From Mycobacterium sp. (GTDB lineage Bacteria; Actinomycetota; Actinomycetes; Mycobacteriales; Mycobacteriaceae): 64,000 bases of DNA. Position 1 is the stretch's first letter, and each line of letters begins with the position of its first letter. Positions 12,648 through 21,956 of this stretch are shown here, piece after piece. The notes beneath the pieces were generated by a model. It ran no database searches, was not told where the DNA came from, and worked only from the letters and a program-made list of their open reading frames with translations. A program made the translations under genes and the position numbers. The stretch is from positions 62,001-126,000 of the forward strand of contig JAKFVT010000027.1 of NCBI GenBank assembly GCA_021732005.1. Direction: 5' to 3'.

Positions 12648-13061
12648 ATGTCGACCAAGGATCACCCGAACAACGCCCCTGGCGTGCCGATGAAGTTCCC
12701 GGTCTGGTTCGAGAACTTCCAGATCAAGTACTTCAATCCGGCAGTGAAGCCGCTGGCCAAATTCATGCCGGGCATGTCGGTCATCTCGCACCGCGGCCGC
12801 ACCTCGGGCAAGCAGTACGAGACGGTGGTCTCGGCCTTCCGCAAGGGCGACACCCTGGCCGTCATGCTCGGCCACGGCAAGACCAACTGGGTCAAGAACA
12901 TCCTGGCTGCCGGCGAGGCCGACATCCGGCACGGCCGCAAGACCCTGCATCTGGTGAATCCGCGGGTGGTGCCCGCGGGCACCGACGATCCGTCGCTGCC
13001 CGGGGTTGCCCGTCGCGGCGTGAAGCGCGGCGTCGGCGCGTTCGTCGCCGATATCGCCTAG
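12648..13061 (+). CDS. F420H2-dependent nitroreductase-like protein (Ddn/FDOR-A family)
   Basis: A protein of 137 residues of the deazaflavin-dependent nitroreductase family. The split-barrel core is recognisable from [36 protein letters not shown], followed by [32 protein letters not shown]. Mycobacterial relatives reduce quinones or activate nitro drugs using F420H2; that is family knowledge, the substrate here is unknown. A GTG 9 nt upstream, 1 nt after the exporter stop, is an alternative start. It ends convergently with nadC and the two stop codons overlap in CTAG. Confidence 0.87.
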   Translation: MSTKDHPNNAPGVPMKFPVWFENFQIKYFNPAVKPLAKFMPGMSVISHRGRTSGKQYETVVSAFRKGDTLAVMLGHGKTNWVKNILAAGEADIRHGRKTLHLVNPRVVPAGTDDPSLPGVARRGVKRGVGAFVADIA

Positions 13062-13915
13062 AGGTCCAGACCGACGTCGAGGACCCGTACCGAGTGGGTC
13101 AACGCCCCCACGGCGAGGAAGTCGACCCCTGTACCGGCATATTCGGCGGCGCTGTCCAGGCTGAGGCCGCCTGAGGACTCCAACAGCACGCCGGGGGCGT
13201 TGGCGTCGCGACGCTGGACCGCGATCTGGGTCTGCCACACCGGGAAGTTGTCCAGCAGGATCAGCTGCACATCCTCGGCGAGCACCTCGTCGAGCTGCTC
13301 GAGGGTGTCCACCTCGACCTCGCACGGCAGATCCGGCGCGGCGGCACGCACGGCCCGCAGCGCGGCGACCACCGAACCGGCGGCGGCGACGTGGTTGTCC
13401 TTGATCAGCGCGGCGTCGCCCAAGCCCATCCGGTGATTGACGCCGCCGCCCACCCGGACCGCGTACTTCTGCAGTGCCCGCAGCCCTGGCAGCGTCTTGC
13501 GAGTGTCGCGGATCTTGGCTTTGGTGCCGTCGACGGCGTCGACCCACGCCGCAGTGGCGGTCGCGATCCCCGACAGGTGGCACACCAGGTTCAGCAGGGT
13601 CCGTTCGGCGGTCAGCAGCCCCCGCGTCGGTGCCTGCACCCGAAGTAGGGCAGCCCCGGCCTCCAGCCGGGTGCCGTCGTCCACCCGGTCGACGACCTCG
13701 TAGCCGTCCTGACCGAGCACTTCGTCGAGAACCAGCAGCGCCACGTCGATGCCGGCGGCGACCCCGGGCTCCCGGGACACCAACGACGCAACCGTGCCGG
13801 CGTTCTCGGGAACCGTCGCCAGGGTCGTGACGTCGGGGCCGTGGCGCAGATCCTCGTCGAGGCCGCGAAGGATCGTAATGCGGGCTTGCGCAAGCTCGTC
13901 GTCGGTGAGTTTCAT
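13058..13915 (-). CDS. nadC: Quinolinate phosphoribosyltransferase (carboxylating)
   Basis: NadC joins quinolinate to PRPP and releases CO2 to give nicotinate mononucleotide, the third step of de novo NAD synthesis. The 285-residue sequence has the N-terminal sandwich domain, then LTAERTLLNLVCHLSGIATAT, IRDTRKTLPGLR, GGGVNHRMGLGDAALIKDNH, EVEVDTLEQ, and a late GVDFLAVGALTHS. It is the last gene of nadABC, and its ATG overlaps the nadB stop by 4 nt. Confidence 0.96.
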   Translation of the reverse strand: MKLTDDELAQARITILRGLDEDLRHGPDVTTLATVPENAGTVASLVSREPGVAAGIDVALLVLDEVLGQDGYEVVDRVDDGTRLEAGAALLRVQAPTRGLLTAERTLLNLVCHLSGIATATAAWVDAVDGTKAKIRDTRKTLPGLRALQKYAVRVGGGVNHRMGLGDAALIKDNHVAAAGSVVAALRAVRAAAPDLPCEVEVDTLEQLDEVLAEDVQLILLDNFPVWQTQIAVQRRDANAPGVLLESSGGLSLDSAAEYAGTGVDFLAVGALTHSVRVLDVGLDL

Positions 13916-15474
13916 TGCAGGCAGGCCGCCGCGTGGTCACCGTGGAGGGTGCGGCTGAAGGCCTGTGCCGGATCGGTGTCCGGGTGATCGCCGCGGTGGT
14001 GGCAGCCGCGGGATTCGGTGCGCGCCAACGCCGCCGTGGTCACCGCGCGGGCGGTGGCGGTGAGTGCGACATCCTCGGCGGCGGCGCGGGTGGTCATGCG
14101 CGTTGGTGTTGCCTCGGCCAGGATGTCGGTGAGTTGATGCAGACCGGTAGCGTCCCTTACTACGGAAGCCCACTGGGTCATGGCGGCTTGCAGTTGTGTG
14201 CGGTCGAGTGCATTGTGTTGGCGCTCATCGGCTTTCGCTACCGGCGCACCCGCCTCGCGGGCGTGCCCGACGGCGGCCCGCCCGGCGCGGCCGCCGACCA
14301 CCAAACCTTCGAGCAGGCTGTTGGAGGCCAGCCGGTTGGCGCCGTGCATGCCGGTTCGGGCCACCTCGCCGGCGGCGAACAAGCCAGGCAGTTCGGTCCG
14401 GCCGGACACGTCGGTGGCCACCCCGCCGCAACTGTAATGCGCGCCCGGCACGACCGGGATCAGCTGCCGGGTGGGGTCGATGCCCGCGGCGCGGCAGGCT
14501 GCCGTGACCGTCGGGAAGCGTTGCGCGAACCGCTCGATGGAGCGCGCGTCGAGGAACACGCACTCGTCGCCGGTTTCGCGCAGTCGGGCCTCGATGGCCG
14601 CGGCGACGACGTCGCGCGGGGCGAGATCGCCCATGGGGTGTTGTGTGGTCATCGACTCGCCGCGGGCGTCGCGCAGCACCGCACCCTCGCCCCGCAGCGC
14701 CTCGGTGATCAGCGGCCGGCGTCCGGTGGCATTGCGGTCGAACAGCATGGTCGGGTGGAACTGGACGAATTCGATGTCGGTGACGCCGACGCCGGCCCAC
14801 AGCGCCAGGGCGATGCCGTCGCCGGTGGAGCCTTCCGGGTTGGTGGTCGCCCGGTACAGGTGGCCCAGTCCACCGGTGGCCAGGATCACCGACGGGGCGT
14901 GCACGATGCCGAGACCGTCGGAGTTGCGGACCAGCACCCCGGTGACAGCGGTGCCATCGCTGAGGACTTGCAGCGCAACATGATTGCGCCGGATGTCCAG
15001 GGTGGCGGCGGCATGGTCGAGTGCGCGCTGCACCTCGGCGCCGGTGGCGTCGCCCCCGGCGTGGATGATGCGCCTGCGGGAGTGGCCACCCTCACGGGTC
15101 AGCGCCCACTGCCCGGGAGCACTCTCGTCGAACCGGGCGCCGTCTTCGACCAGGTCGGCCACCGCGCGGTAGCCGTCGGCGACGATCGACCGCACCGCCT
15201 CGGGGTCGCACAACCCGGCGCCGGCCGCCAGAGTGTCGCGGACGTGCGCTTCCACCGAATCGTCGGTGTGCGGCAGCACCACCGCGATGCCGCCCTGGGC
15301 GTAGAACGTCGCGGTATCAGGCGCCTTACTCAGAATGACTGTGCGACTGCCCTTTCGGTGTGCGGCCAGGGCCGCTGCCAGACCCGCCACCCCGGTGCCG
15401 ATCACCACGACGTCGGCGCGCTGCTGCCAGTCCACACCCGCGGCGCCGACCCCGCAGGCGAATGAGCGCGTCAT
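13912..15474 (-). CDS. nadB: L-aspartate oxidase
   Basis: NadB oxidises aspartate to iminoaspartate with oxygen or fumarate as acceptor. The FAD-binding N-terminus reads [22 protein letters not shown]. Further markers are [31 protein letters not shown] with active-site Arg and His, [58 protein letters not shown] helical C-terminal domain contains the expected bundle. The 520-residue length is normal. Overlaps with nadA and nadC support coordinated production of the quinolinate synthase system. Confidence 0.96.
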   Translation of the reverse strand: MTRSFACGVGAAGVDWQQRADVVVIGTGVAGLAAALAAHRKGSRTVILSKAPDTATFYAQGGIAVVLPHTDDSVEAHVRDTLAAGAGLCDPEAVRSIVADGYRAVADLVEDGARFDESAPGQWALTREGGHSRRRIIHAGGDATGAEVQRALDHAAATLDIRRNHVALQVLSDGTAVTGVLVRNSDGLGIVHAPSVILATGGLGHLYRATTNPEGSTGDGIALALWAGVGVTDIEFVQFHPTMLFDRNATGRRPLITEALRGEGAVLRDARGESMTTQHPMGDLAPRDVVAAAIEARLRETGDECVFLDARSIERFAQRFPTVTAACRAAGIDPTRQLIPVVPGAHYSCGGVATDVSGRTELPGLFAAGEVARTGMHGANRLASNSLLEGLVVGGRAGRAAVGHAREAGAPVAKADERQHNALDRTQLQAAMTQWASVVRDATGLHQLTDILAEATPTRMTTRAAAEDVALTATARAVTTAALARTESRGCHHRGDHPDTDPAQAFSRTLHGDHAAACLQ

Positions 15475-16532
15475 TCGCCGCCGCCGGGCTGGCCGATCTC
15501 GATCATCCGCTGCACGCTGGCACGGGCCAGCCGGGCGGTCTCGGGATCGACGTCGACCTCATCGGCGCCATCGACCAGGCAGCGCAGCAGAGCGGCCGGG
15601 GTGATCATCTTCATGTATTTGCAGGAGGCCCGGTCGTTGACGGCCTGAAAATCGATTCCCGGTGCGGCGCGGCGCAATTGGTGCAGCATCCCGACTTCGG
15701 TGGCGACCAGTACCTGCTTGGCATGCGAGGCCTTGGCGGCGTCCAGCATGCCGCCGGTGGACAGGATCTTGACTCGGTCCGACGGGAAGGCGCCTTCACC
15801 GGCCAAATAAAGCGCCGATGTGGCGCAACCGCATTCGGGATGGACGAACAGCTCGGCATCGGGGTGGCTGCGAGCCTGATCGGCCAGTTCGTCGCCGTTG
15901 ATACCCGCGTGCACGTGGCACTCGCCGGCCCAGACGTGCAGGTTGGTGCGGCCGGTCATCCGGCGGACGTGGGCGCCGAGGAACTGGTCCGGGCAGAACA
16001 ACACCTCCCGGTCTTCCGGGATGGAGGCCACCACCTCGACGGCGTTGGACGAGGTGCAGCAGATATCGGTGAGCGCCTTCACGGCCGCGGTGGTATTGAC
16101 GTAAGAGACGACGACCGCACCGGGGTGCTCGTCCTTCCAGGCCTGCAGTTCCTCGGCGGTGATCGAGTCGGCCAGCGAGCAGCCGGCGCGCTGATCCGGG
16201 ATCAGCACCGTTTTCTCGGGGCTGAGGATCTTGGCGGTCTCGGCCATGAAGTGCACGCCGCAGAACACGATCGTCTCTTCGGCGGCCTCGGCGGCGATCC
16301 GGGACAGCGCCAGCGAGTCACCGACATGATCGGCAACGTCCTGAATTGCCGGCAGCTGGTAGTTGTGCGCCAGGATGGTCGCGTTACGCAAGGTGGCCAG
16401 CCGGCGAACCTCGGCGGCCCATTCCTCGTCACCGTTCACCCCGCTGTAACCACCGGGTCCGTCGGTGATGCGAGCGACAAGGCCAGCCCCAACGGCGCCG
16501 TCGACGGCGTCAGAACGATCCAGGACGGTCAT
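15471..16532 (-). CDS. nadA: Quinolinate synthase
   Basis: NadA condenses iminoaspartate with dihydroxyacetone phosphate to quinolinate and carries an oxygen-sensitive 4Fe-4S cluster. The 353-residue protein has [24 protein letters not shown], the three repeat modules, and cluster cysteines in [24 protein letters not shown] and [13 protein letters not shown] chose the ATG that has AGGAGG 6 nt upstream; the open frame continues another 24 codons but through the operator region. nadA heads the nadABC operon opposite nrtR, and the palindrome between them should control it. Confidence 0.95.
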   Translation of the reverse strand: MTVLDRSDAVDGAVGAGLVARITDGPGGYSGVNGDEEWAAEVRRLATLRNATILAHNYQLPAIQDVADHVGDSLALSRIAAEAAEETIVFCGVHFMAETAKILSPEKTVLIPDQRAGCSLADSITAEELQAWKDEHPGAVVVSYVNTTAAVKALTDICCTSSNAVEVVASIPEDREVLFCPDQFLGAHVRRMTGRTNLHVWAGECHVHAGINGDELADQARSHPDAELFVHPECGCATSALYLAGEGAFPSDRVKILSTGGMLDAAKASHAKQVLVATEVGMLHQLRRAAPGIDFQAVNDRASCKYMKMITPAALLRCLVDGADEVDVDPETARLARASVQRMIEIGQPGGGE

Positions 16533-16557
16533 TTCCGCCTCCTGTCTTGCTTCCGAG

Positions 16558-16580
16558 GTTTTCGACTTATAATCGAAAAC
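16558..16580. promoter_or_regulatory. NrtR-type operator (23-bp palindrome) overlapping the nrtR -10
   Basis: Two perfect 8-bp arms, GTTTTCGA and TCGAAAAC, flank a 7-bp centre. A consensus -10, TATAAT, lies inside at 16568-16573 on the plus strand and ends 7 nt before the GTG of the Nudix-like gene, so that gene should be leaderless and autoregulated. On the other side it lies 26 nt upstream of nadA. NrtR regulators of NAD metabolism bind palindromes of this kind in mycobacteria. Confidence 0.8.
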
Positions 16581-17273
16581 GTGCCCCATACTAGCACCGA
16601 ACACGAAGTACTCGCCGTCGTATTCCAGGTTGGCGACGTCCAGTCGCGTACACCCGCCCTTAACGTGCTGTTATGGCAACGCGGCCTGAATCCCGAGCGG
16701 GGCAAGTGGTCTTTGCCCGGTGGCAGGCTGCGCGCCGACGAGGACCTGACCAGTTCGGTGCGCCGCCAGCTCGCCGAGAAGGTCGACGTCCGCGAGATCG
16801 CCCACCTGGAACAGCTCGCGGTCTTCTCCGACCCGGGCCGCGTGCCCGGTGTTCGCACGATCGCCTCGACGTTCCTCGGCCTGGTGCCGTCGGTCGCCAC
16901 CCCCGAGTTGCCGCCGGACACCCGCTGGCATCCGGTCAGCGCCCTGCCGGAGATGGCCTTCGACCACGCCCCGATGGTCGAGTACGCCCGCACCAGGCTG
17001 GTCGCGAAGCTGTCGTACACGAATATCGGATTCGCCTTGACGCCAAGGGAATTCGCGCTCTCGACGTTGCGCGACATCTATGGTGCCGCCCTTGGCTATC
17101 AGGTCGACGCCACCAATCTGCAGCGGGTGCTCGCGCGCCGCGGCGTCATCACACCGACCGGGACGACGGCCCATCCCGGCCGCAGCGGCGGCCGTCCGGC
17201 GGCGCTGTACCGCTTCACCGACTCGCATTTGAGGGTGACCGACGAGTTTGCCGCGTTGCGGCCACCCGGGTGA
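16581..17273 (+). CDS. nrtR: NrtR-family transcriptional regulator of NAD synthesis (degenerate Nudix + winged helix)
   Basis: A 230-residue protein with a Nudix-like domain (about residues 5-135) and a C-terminal winged helix typical of NrtR ([16 protein letters not shown] to GRPAALYRF, about 155-218). The Nudix box position reads [22 protein letters not shown], without the paired Glu of REXXEE, so hydrolase activity is probably lost and the domain serves to sense a ligand. Family members repress NAD genes. It lies opposite nadABC, with the palindrome overlapping its own -10. The GTG start follows TATAAT by 7 nt, giving a leaderless mRNA. The frame is open far upstream, but only from here is there similarity. 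Confidence 0.88.
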   Translation: MPHTSTEHEVLAVVFQVGDVQSRTPALNVLLWQRGLNPERGKWSLPGGRLRADEDLTSSVRRQLAEKVDVREIAHLEQLAVFSDPGRVPGVRTIASTFLGLVPSVATPELPPDTRWHPVSALPEMAFDHAPMVEYARTRLVAKLSYTNIGFALTPREFALSTLRDIYGAALGYQVDATNLQRVLARRGVITPTGTTAHPGRSGGRPAALYRFTDSHLRVTDEFAALRPPG

Positions 17274-17316
17274 GTCGACTGGCTTCTTAGACCCTTCTTA
17301 AGGTAGAAAGGGTGGA

Positions 17317-18651
17317 ATGCATCCGGTAGGCACCGGGGCGCCGAGCCCCGAATGGATCGGCCGCGCCCCGCACGAGGAACTCGAGCGTGGTGCGCATCCG
17401 TTGCTTCCGGCCGAAGACCCGTTCTACGAACCGCCCGCCGGTTTCGAGCATGCCGAGCCGGGCACCGTGCTGCGCTCCCGCGACGTCCAACTGGGTTTCC
17501 TGGGACTGATCCCGCAGCGAGTGCGGGCCACCCAGCTGCTGTACCGCAGCACCGACCACAACGGGTTGCCGCAGGCCACCGTCACCACCGTGCTCATCCC
17601 GACCGGCCACACCCCTCACCAGGTCCGCAACGTCGTCTCGTACCAGTGCGCCATCGACGCGGTGGCCTCGCGCTGCTTTCCCTCGTACGCCATGCGCCGG
17701 CACGCCAAGGCCGTCGGCTCGCTGCCCCAGCTTGAGTACCTGCTCGTCGCGGCCGCACTCGCCGAGGGCTGGGTGATCTCGGTCCCCGACCATGAGGGTC
17801 CGGCCGGCATCTGGGGCGCCCCCTACGAACCTGGCTACGCCGTCCTCGACGGTCTGCGGGCAGCGCTCGGGTTCGAGGCGTTCGGCCTCGCCGCGGACAG
17901 CCAGGTCGGGTTGTGGGGCTACTCCGGCGGCGGGCTCGCCACCGCGTGGGCGGCCGAGGTGCACGAAGATTACGCCCCAGAGCTGAACATCGTCGGCGCC
18001 GTCCTGGGTTCGCCGGTCGGCGACCTGGGCCACACGTTCCGCCGGCTCAACGGCTCGTACCTGGCCGCGTTGCCCGCGCTCGTGGTCGCCGCGCTGGCCA
18101 AGACCTATCCCGACCTGAACCGGGTGATCGAGCAGAACGCCACCGAGGACGGGCTGGCCCTTCTGCGGAGCCTCGAGAACATGACGACCGCGGAGGCCGT
18201 CGTCCGGCTGTTCCGCACCGACTTCGACGACCTGGTGCACCCGCCGCTGGAGGAGATCCTCGCGACGCCGGAGGTTCAGTACGTCTTCGACAACATCAAG
18301 CTCGGCAAGGCGGTGCCCGACCTTCCGGTGCTGATCGTGCAGGCCGTGCACGACTCGGTGATCGACGTCGACGACATCGACGACCTGGTGCACACCTACT
18401 CCACCGGCGGGGCGCGGGTGACCTACCACCGCGACATGTTCAGCGAGCACATGCTGCTGCACCCGATGTCGGCGCCGATGACGCTGCGCTGGCTGACCGA
18501 CCGGTTCGCCCAGCGCCCGATCGACGAGCACATCGTGCGGACGAAGTGGCCGACGCTGCTCAATCCCATGACCTACGCGGGAATGTGGCGCCTCGGCGGG
18601 ATCGTTGCGCGCGTGGTGTCCGGCGGCCGGGTTCCGCTGCGCCCGCTCTAA
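17317..18651 (+). CDS. LIP-family serine lipase/esterase
   Basis: A 444-residue alpha/beta hydrolase of the secretory-lipase (LIP) family, resembling M. tuberculosis Rv1592c, which holds the same place near nadA. The nucleophile elbow GYSGGG has Ser203; an Asp in [13 protein letters not shown] (about 350) and a His in [10 protein letters not shown] (about 380) complete a plausible triad. I see no convincing signal peptide, so secretion is uncertain. Substrates are probably acylglycerols or fatty acyl esters. AAAGGGTGGA lies just before the ATG, and a TAAGGT -10 lies further upstream. The stop codon runs directly into a short tandem repeat. Confidence 0.87.
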   Translation: MHPVGTGAPSPEWIGRAPHEELERGAHPLLPAEDPFYEPPAGFEHAEPGTVLRSRDVQLGFLGLIPQRVRATQLLYRSTDHNGLPQATVTTVLIPTGHTPHQVRNVVSYQCAIDAVASRCFPSYAMRRHAKAVGSLPQLEYLLVAAALAEGWVISVPDHEGPAGIWGAPYEPGYAVLDGLRAALGFEAFGLAADSQVGLWGYSGGGLATAWAAEVHEDYAPELNIVGAVLGSPVGDLGHTFRRLNGSYLAALPALVVAALAKTYPDLNRVIEQNATEDGLALLRSLENMTTAEAVVRLFRTDFDDLVHPPLEEILATPEVQYVFDNIKLGKAVPDLPVLIVQAVHDSVIDVDDIDDLVHTYSTGGARVTYHRDMFSEHMLLHPMSAPMTLRWLTDRFAQRPIDEHIVRTKWPTLLNPMTYAGMWRLGGIVARVVSGGRVPLRPL

Positions 18652-18691
18652 GGGCCCAGCTCTGAGGGCCCAGCTCTGAGGGCCCAGCTCT
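18652..18691. repeat. 14-bp tandem repeat, about three copies, between convergent genes
   Basis: The unit GGGCCCAGCTCTGA is repeated at 18652, 18666 and 18680, the last copy ending after GGGCCCAGCTCT. Each unit contains the palindromes GGGCCC and AGCT. The array fills the gap between the lipase stop and the stop of the opposite DUF2567 gene. Copies could pair with one another and act as a two-way transcription end; this is inferred. Such short arrays usually vary in copy number between strains. Confidence 0.8.
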
Positions 18692-19280
18692 AAGCGGGAG
18701 CGCGTCCGGTCGCAGGCAGAGCCCCGAGATCGTCACGCGGGGTGGCCACCGCCATCAAGGCATATGTCAGCGCCGCGATAGCGGCCGGAAACAGTAGCGT
18801 CGTCGCGATCTGTAACGGTCCGTGCGCAAAGAACACCGGCGGCGCCTCGGAGTAGTAGAAGATCCGGTTTTCCGGGGTGACCGGAGCCGTGTCGAACGGC
18901 ACCGGCCCGTAGTGCCAGCGCACCAGCAGCGCACCCACACCCGCGGCTGCACCGGCGCCGGCGATCGAACCCACCCACAGCGCCGTCGCCAGCAGTGGGC
19001 CACGATGGGCGCGCCACTGCCACACCAGAACCGCCGCCACGATCGCCATCGACGTCAACAACCCGATGAGCAATGCCGCCGCCACGAACAGATGATCGGA
19101 TTCGCTGCCGAGGTAGGTCTGCACCCGGTGACCGGAGCGGGTCAGCGCCACCACACCGTGCGCCGAGGGCGCCAGCACCGACCACACCGCGCCGATCACC
19201 ACGCCTGCCACGGTCAACCCGATGAACACCACGATTGCCGCGCGACGCCTCGAAAAACGTTGTCGTGGTTCGAGATTCAC
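18690..19280 (-). CDS. DUF2567 membrane protein
   Basis: A 196-residue membrane protein similar to M. tuberculosis Rv1591. Hydrophobic segments lie at about residues 15-35, 65-87, 97-118 and 155-178. The region between the first two, with [13 protein letters not shown], is polar and probably faces outside. The function is unknown. It begins with GTG overlapping the stop of bsaP by 4 nt, so it seems to be the third gene of a bioB-bsaP transcript. Whether it takes part in biotin uptake or processing cannot be told from the sequence. Confidence 0.8.
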   Translation of the reverse strand: MNLEPRQRFSRRRAAIVVFIGLTVAGVVIGAVWSVLAPSAHGVVALTRSGHRVQTYLGSESDHLFVAAALLIGLLTSMAIVAAVLVWQWRAHRGPLLATALWVGSIAGAGAAAGVGALLVRWHYGPVPFDTAPVTPENRIFYYSEAPPVFFAHGPLQIATTLLFPAAIAALTYALMAVATPRDDLGALPATGRAPA

Positions 19281-19510
19281 CGCTGGTCCTCCAGATCATG
19301 GGAGTCGACCCGACCATGTCGCGAGCACTTGGCCCACCAGCCGTCCGGGCGCACCTGGACCACCATCCGGCGTCCGCACTCCGCGCAGAAACGAGGCGGC
19401 TCCAGACCGAGCTGAGCCGCGGTGGGCACGACGCTGCCTGCGGGCTCGCCGGTGTAGACGTTGTAGACCCCGGCACTCACCGGTGCGGGCAGCTGTCCGA
19501 CCATCGCCAC
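19277..19510 (-). CDS. bsaP: Biotin synthase auxiliary protein
   Basis: A small protein of 77 residues similar to M. tuberculosis Rv1590, recently reported as BsaP, which biotin synthase needs in mycobacteria. It has a C-terminal metal- or cluster-binding pattern: FCAECGRR (two Cys, CxxC) and [15 protein letters not shown] (Cys and His). In the cell it is thought to support the iron-sulfur chemistry of BioB; this comes from published work on the family. The GTG start shares a base with the bioB stop (TAGTG); an in-frame ATG lies 6 nt later. Confidence 0.82.
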   Translation of the reverse strand: MAMVGQLPAPVSAGVYNVYTGEPAGSVVPTAAQLGLEPPRFCAECGRRMVVQVRPDGWWAKCSRHGRVDSHDLEDQR

Positions 19511-20517
19511 TACAGGCTGGCGTTCAGAGCCTTGATCGGCATCTGCAGATCTTCGAGCAGCTCGAGATCGGCCTCAGCCGGGCGACCCAGCGTGGTCAGG
19601 TAGTTTCCGACGATCACGGCATTGATGCCACCGAGGATGCCCTGCTTGGCGCCGAGGTCGCCGAGCGTGATCTCCCGGCCACCGGCGAACCGGAGCATCG
19701 TCCGCGGCAGTGCCAGGCGGAACGCGGCGACGGCCTTGAGTGCCTCCGACGCCGGCAACACCTCCAGATCACCGAACGGGGTGCCCGGACGCGGGTTCAG
19801 GAAGTTCAGCGGCACCTCGTGCGGATCGAGTTCGGCCAGGTTCGCGGCGAACTCGGCGCGCTGCTCGAGCGTCTCCCCCATGCCGAGGATGCCGCCGCAG
19901 CACACCTCCATGCCGGCCTCGCGCACCATCTCCAGCGTTCCCCAGCGCTCCTCCCACGAGTGGGTGGTGACGACGTTCGGGAAGTAGGACTGCGCGGTCT
20001 CTAGGTTGTGGTTGTAGCGGTGGACGCCCATCTCCTTGAGGCGATCCACCTGCTCCTGGGTGAGCATCCCCAGCGAGCAGGCGATCTGGATGTCGACCTC
20101 GTTGCGAATCGCTTCGATGCCCGCGGCCACCTGGGCCAGCAGCCGCTCGTCAGGTCCGCGCACGGCGGCCACGATGCAGAACTCGGTGGCGCCGGACTTG
20201 GCGGTCTGCTTGGCGGCCTCGACCAGGCTCGGGATGTCCAGCCAGGCGCTGCGCACCGGCGAGGCGAACAGGCCGGACTGCGAACAGAAGTGGCAATCCT
20301 CCGGGCAGCCACCGGTTTTCAGGCTGATGATGCCCTCGACCTCGACCTCCGGGCCACACCACTTCATCCGGACCTCGTGGGCCAAGGCCAGGAGTTCCTC
20401 GAGGTGATCGTCGGACAGCTGCAAGACCTCGAGCACCTGATCGCGGGACAGACCCTCGCCGCGCTCGAGCACCTGCTCGCGCGCCAGTGCCAATACGTCC
20501 GTCGCTGCCTGCGTCAC
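19510..20517 (-). CDS. bioB: Biotin synthase
   Basis: BioB is a radical SAM enzyme that inserts sulfur into dethiobiotin. The 335-residue protein shows the cluster motif [14 protein letters not shown] with Cys71, Cys75 and Cys78, plus [24 protein letters not shown] and [12 protein letters not shown] second 2Fe-2S cluster supplies the sulfur in known enzymes. The GTG start has a strong AGGAGG 7 nt upstream. The gene lies opposite bioQ and shares its operator; bsaP and a DUF2567 gene follow without gaps. Confidence 0.96.
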   Translation of the reverse strand: MTQAATDVLALAREQVLERGEGLSRDQVLEVLQLSDDHLEELLALAHEVRMKWCGPEVEVEGIISLKTGGCPEDCHFCSQSGLFASPVRSAWLDIPSLVEAAKQTAKSGATEFCIVAAVRGPDERLLAQVAAGIEAIRNEVDIQIACSLGMLTQEQVDRLKEMGVHRYNHNLETAQSYFPNVVTTHSWEERWGTLEMVREAGMEVCCGGILGMGETLEQRAEFAANLAELDPHEVPLNFLNPRPGTPFGDLEVLPASEALKAVAAFRLALPRTMLRFAGGREITLGDLGAKQGILGGINAVIVGNYLTTLGRPAEADLELLEDLQMPIKALNASL

Positions 20518-20544
20518 CGGCTTGTCCTCCTGCGTTCGCCAACT

Positions 20545-20557
20545 TGAACAGTGTTCA
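20545..20557. promoter_or_regulatory. BioQ box between bioB and bioQ
   Basis: TGAACAGTGTTCA is a perfect palindrome with 6-bp arms around one base. It lies 28 nt from the bioB start and just upstream of the bioQ -10 element TAGGCT (20561-20566). It matches the operator known for BioQ in actinobacteria, so a bound repressor would block both promoters. A similar box precedes bioF. Confidence 0.82.
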
Positions 20558-20572
20558 GGCTAGGCTACGCGT

Positions 20573-21151
20573 GTGCAGCTCCACAAACGCGACGTGGTCG
20601 ATGCGGCGACGACACTGCTGGACAACTACGGTATGGCCGACCTGTCCATGCGGCGGCTGGCCCGCGAGCTCGCGGTCTCCCCTGGCGCGCTGTACTGGCA
20701 CTTCGCCAACAAACAGCAACTGCTAGGCGCGGTGGCTGACCGAATCCTGTGCACTGTCCACGACGTGCCTGCGGACTGGCGTGTCCGCGTCGAGGCGATT
20801 TGCGATCAGTTGCGCGACGCCCTGCTGTCCCACACCGACGGCGCCGAGTTGGTGTCCGCCAGTTTCGCCGCAGGCCAGTCGGAGGCGATGACGCAGATCT
20901 TGGATTGGCTGGCCGATGCGGCGATCGCCGCGGGCGTCGATACCGGGCACGCCGTGACCGCCGGCCGCACTGTCCTCTATTACGTACTGGGCTTCACCGC
21001 TGACGAGCAGTCCCGTCTGCAGTGGGACGCCGCCGGCGCCGACCTCCCCGACGAACAATCCGTGCTCGGTGCCGACCCCAGCCGCCGGTTCGGCTTCGGG
21101 GTGCAACTGCTGGTCGACGGCATCGCAGCGCGGCGGAGCCTGCCGGTGTGA
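20573..21151 (+). CDS. bioQ: TetR-family repressor of biotin synthesis
   Basis: A 192-residue TetR regulator. The N-terminal helix-turn-helix covers about residues 5-50 (KRDVVDAATTLLDNYGMADLSMRRLARELAVSPGALYWHFANKQQLL). The C-terminal half is the helical ligand and dimer domain. I name it BioQ because it faces bioB and the BioQ-type palindrome separates the two. BioQ represses the biotin genes in Mycobacterium and Corynebacterium, with the signal not a simple biotin effect. The GTG start follows a TAGGCT -10 by 6 nt, which suggests a leaderless mRNA and autoregulation. Confidence 0.87.
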   Translation: MQLHKRDVVDAATTLLDNYGMADLSMRRLARELAVSPGALYWHFANKQQLLGAVADRILCTVHDVPADWRVRVEAICDQLRDALLSHTDGAELVSASFAAGQSEAMTQILDWLADAAIAAGVDTGHAVTAGRTVLYYVLGFTADEQSRLQWDAAGADLPDEQSVLGADPSRRFGFGVQLLVDGIAARRSLPV

Positions 21152-21438
21152 TCACCGTCAGACCAGGTGCGCCCGATCGCACTTGCGCTGCCGAGGGCCT
21201 ACGAGACCGTGGTCCGCGACCGGATCACGTTCCGGGCCGGGTTGGGTTCCCGAAGGAGGAACGCGAGGCGATGGTGGCCGCCGAGCCGGACAAGTTTGCA
21301 CTGCCTCGGCAATCGGACATGCGCTACAACTGGATCCACGTCCGCCTTGATGCGGCCGACCTCGACGAGGTACGCGAACTGGTGATCGACGGCCGGAAGA
21401 TGTGCGTTCCCAAAAGCGTTGCCGCGCAAGTCAACTGA
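21149..21438 (+). pseudogene. Decayed MmcQ/YjbR-like gene
   Basis: Two pieces of a YjbR/MmcQ-type protein appear in different frames. The first, VRPIALALPRAYETVVRDRITFRAG, begins near 21167. The second, from GFPKEEREAMVAAEPDKF to RRELVIDGRKMCVPK-like sequence, runs in another frame to a stop at 21436-21438. The middle part of the domain is missing at the join, where relatives have a strand resembling RIVYVAFSRDE. A frame shift plus a deletion therefore seems to have broken the gene. The family has a DNA-binding-like fold of unknown role. It ends overlapping the convergent 2H-phosphoesterase gene. Confidence 0.65.
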
Positions 21439-21955
21439 TCAGTACGCGGTCGGTCCGCGCGTCGCTGTCCCAACGCCGCAACCCGACGATGCCGGCCCGG
21501 ATGTCGGCGGTGATCCCGTCGACCAATCCGAGGGCGTCGCCTGCTTGAGCCGGGGTTAACCGGCGCCCCAGCGTGACGTGCGGGGTCCACCGACCCGGGG
21601 CGCTGTGTGCGAAGACATTGGTCACCGACGGCAGGCACACGTCGTAGATGTGTTCGTGCAGAGCCAGCAGTCCCGCGGAGGGAACCACCAGCCGGGCCAG
21701 CGTCATCCGCCCCACGCCGAAGACCAGCGGTGCGCCGAGGACAGCACGAAGCGGGAAGCGATCCGCCAGTTCGGCCAGACGGTCGTCGACGTCGGGCGAG
21801 ATCCGCTCGGCCGCGATCAGCGTGATGTGCGGGCGGTTGGTGTCGGAAGTGACCCGCAGCTGACTGGGCAGACCGGCGTCCGCCAAAGCCTGCCAGGCGT
21901 GCCGGACCGCACCGTCGGCACGCTGGTCCAGGAGCAGCTCAATCGAGTGCGCCAT
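21431..21955 (-). CDS. 2H phosphoesterase (2'-5' RNA ligase-like)
   Basis: A 174-residue protein of the 2H phosphoesterase superfamily. The two catalytic HxT motifs are RPHITLI (about residues 42-48) and TPHVTLGRRL (about 124-133), the correct spacing for the bilobal fold. Members act on 2',3'-cyclic phosphates of RNA ends or on cyclic nucleotides and ADP-ribose cyclic phosphate; which applies here is unknown. It lies 1-2 nt downstream of bioD on the same strand, so it may be made from the bioFD transcript. Confidence 0.85.
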   Translation of the reverse strand: MAHSIELLLDQRADGAVRHAWQALADAGLPSQLRVTSDTNRPHITLIAAERISPDVDDRLAELADRFPLRAVLGAPLVFGVGRMTLARLVVPSAGLLALHEHIYDVCLPSVTNVFAHSAPGRWTPHVTLGRRLTPAQAGDALGLVDGITADIRAGIVGLRRWDSDARTDRVLIS

Positions 21956-21956
21956 C

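Noticed and set aside
13915..15465. A 516-codon plus-strand frame antisense to nadB
   Set aside because: It mirrors the NadB codons and has no start context or domain.
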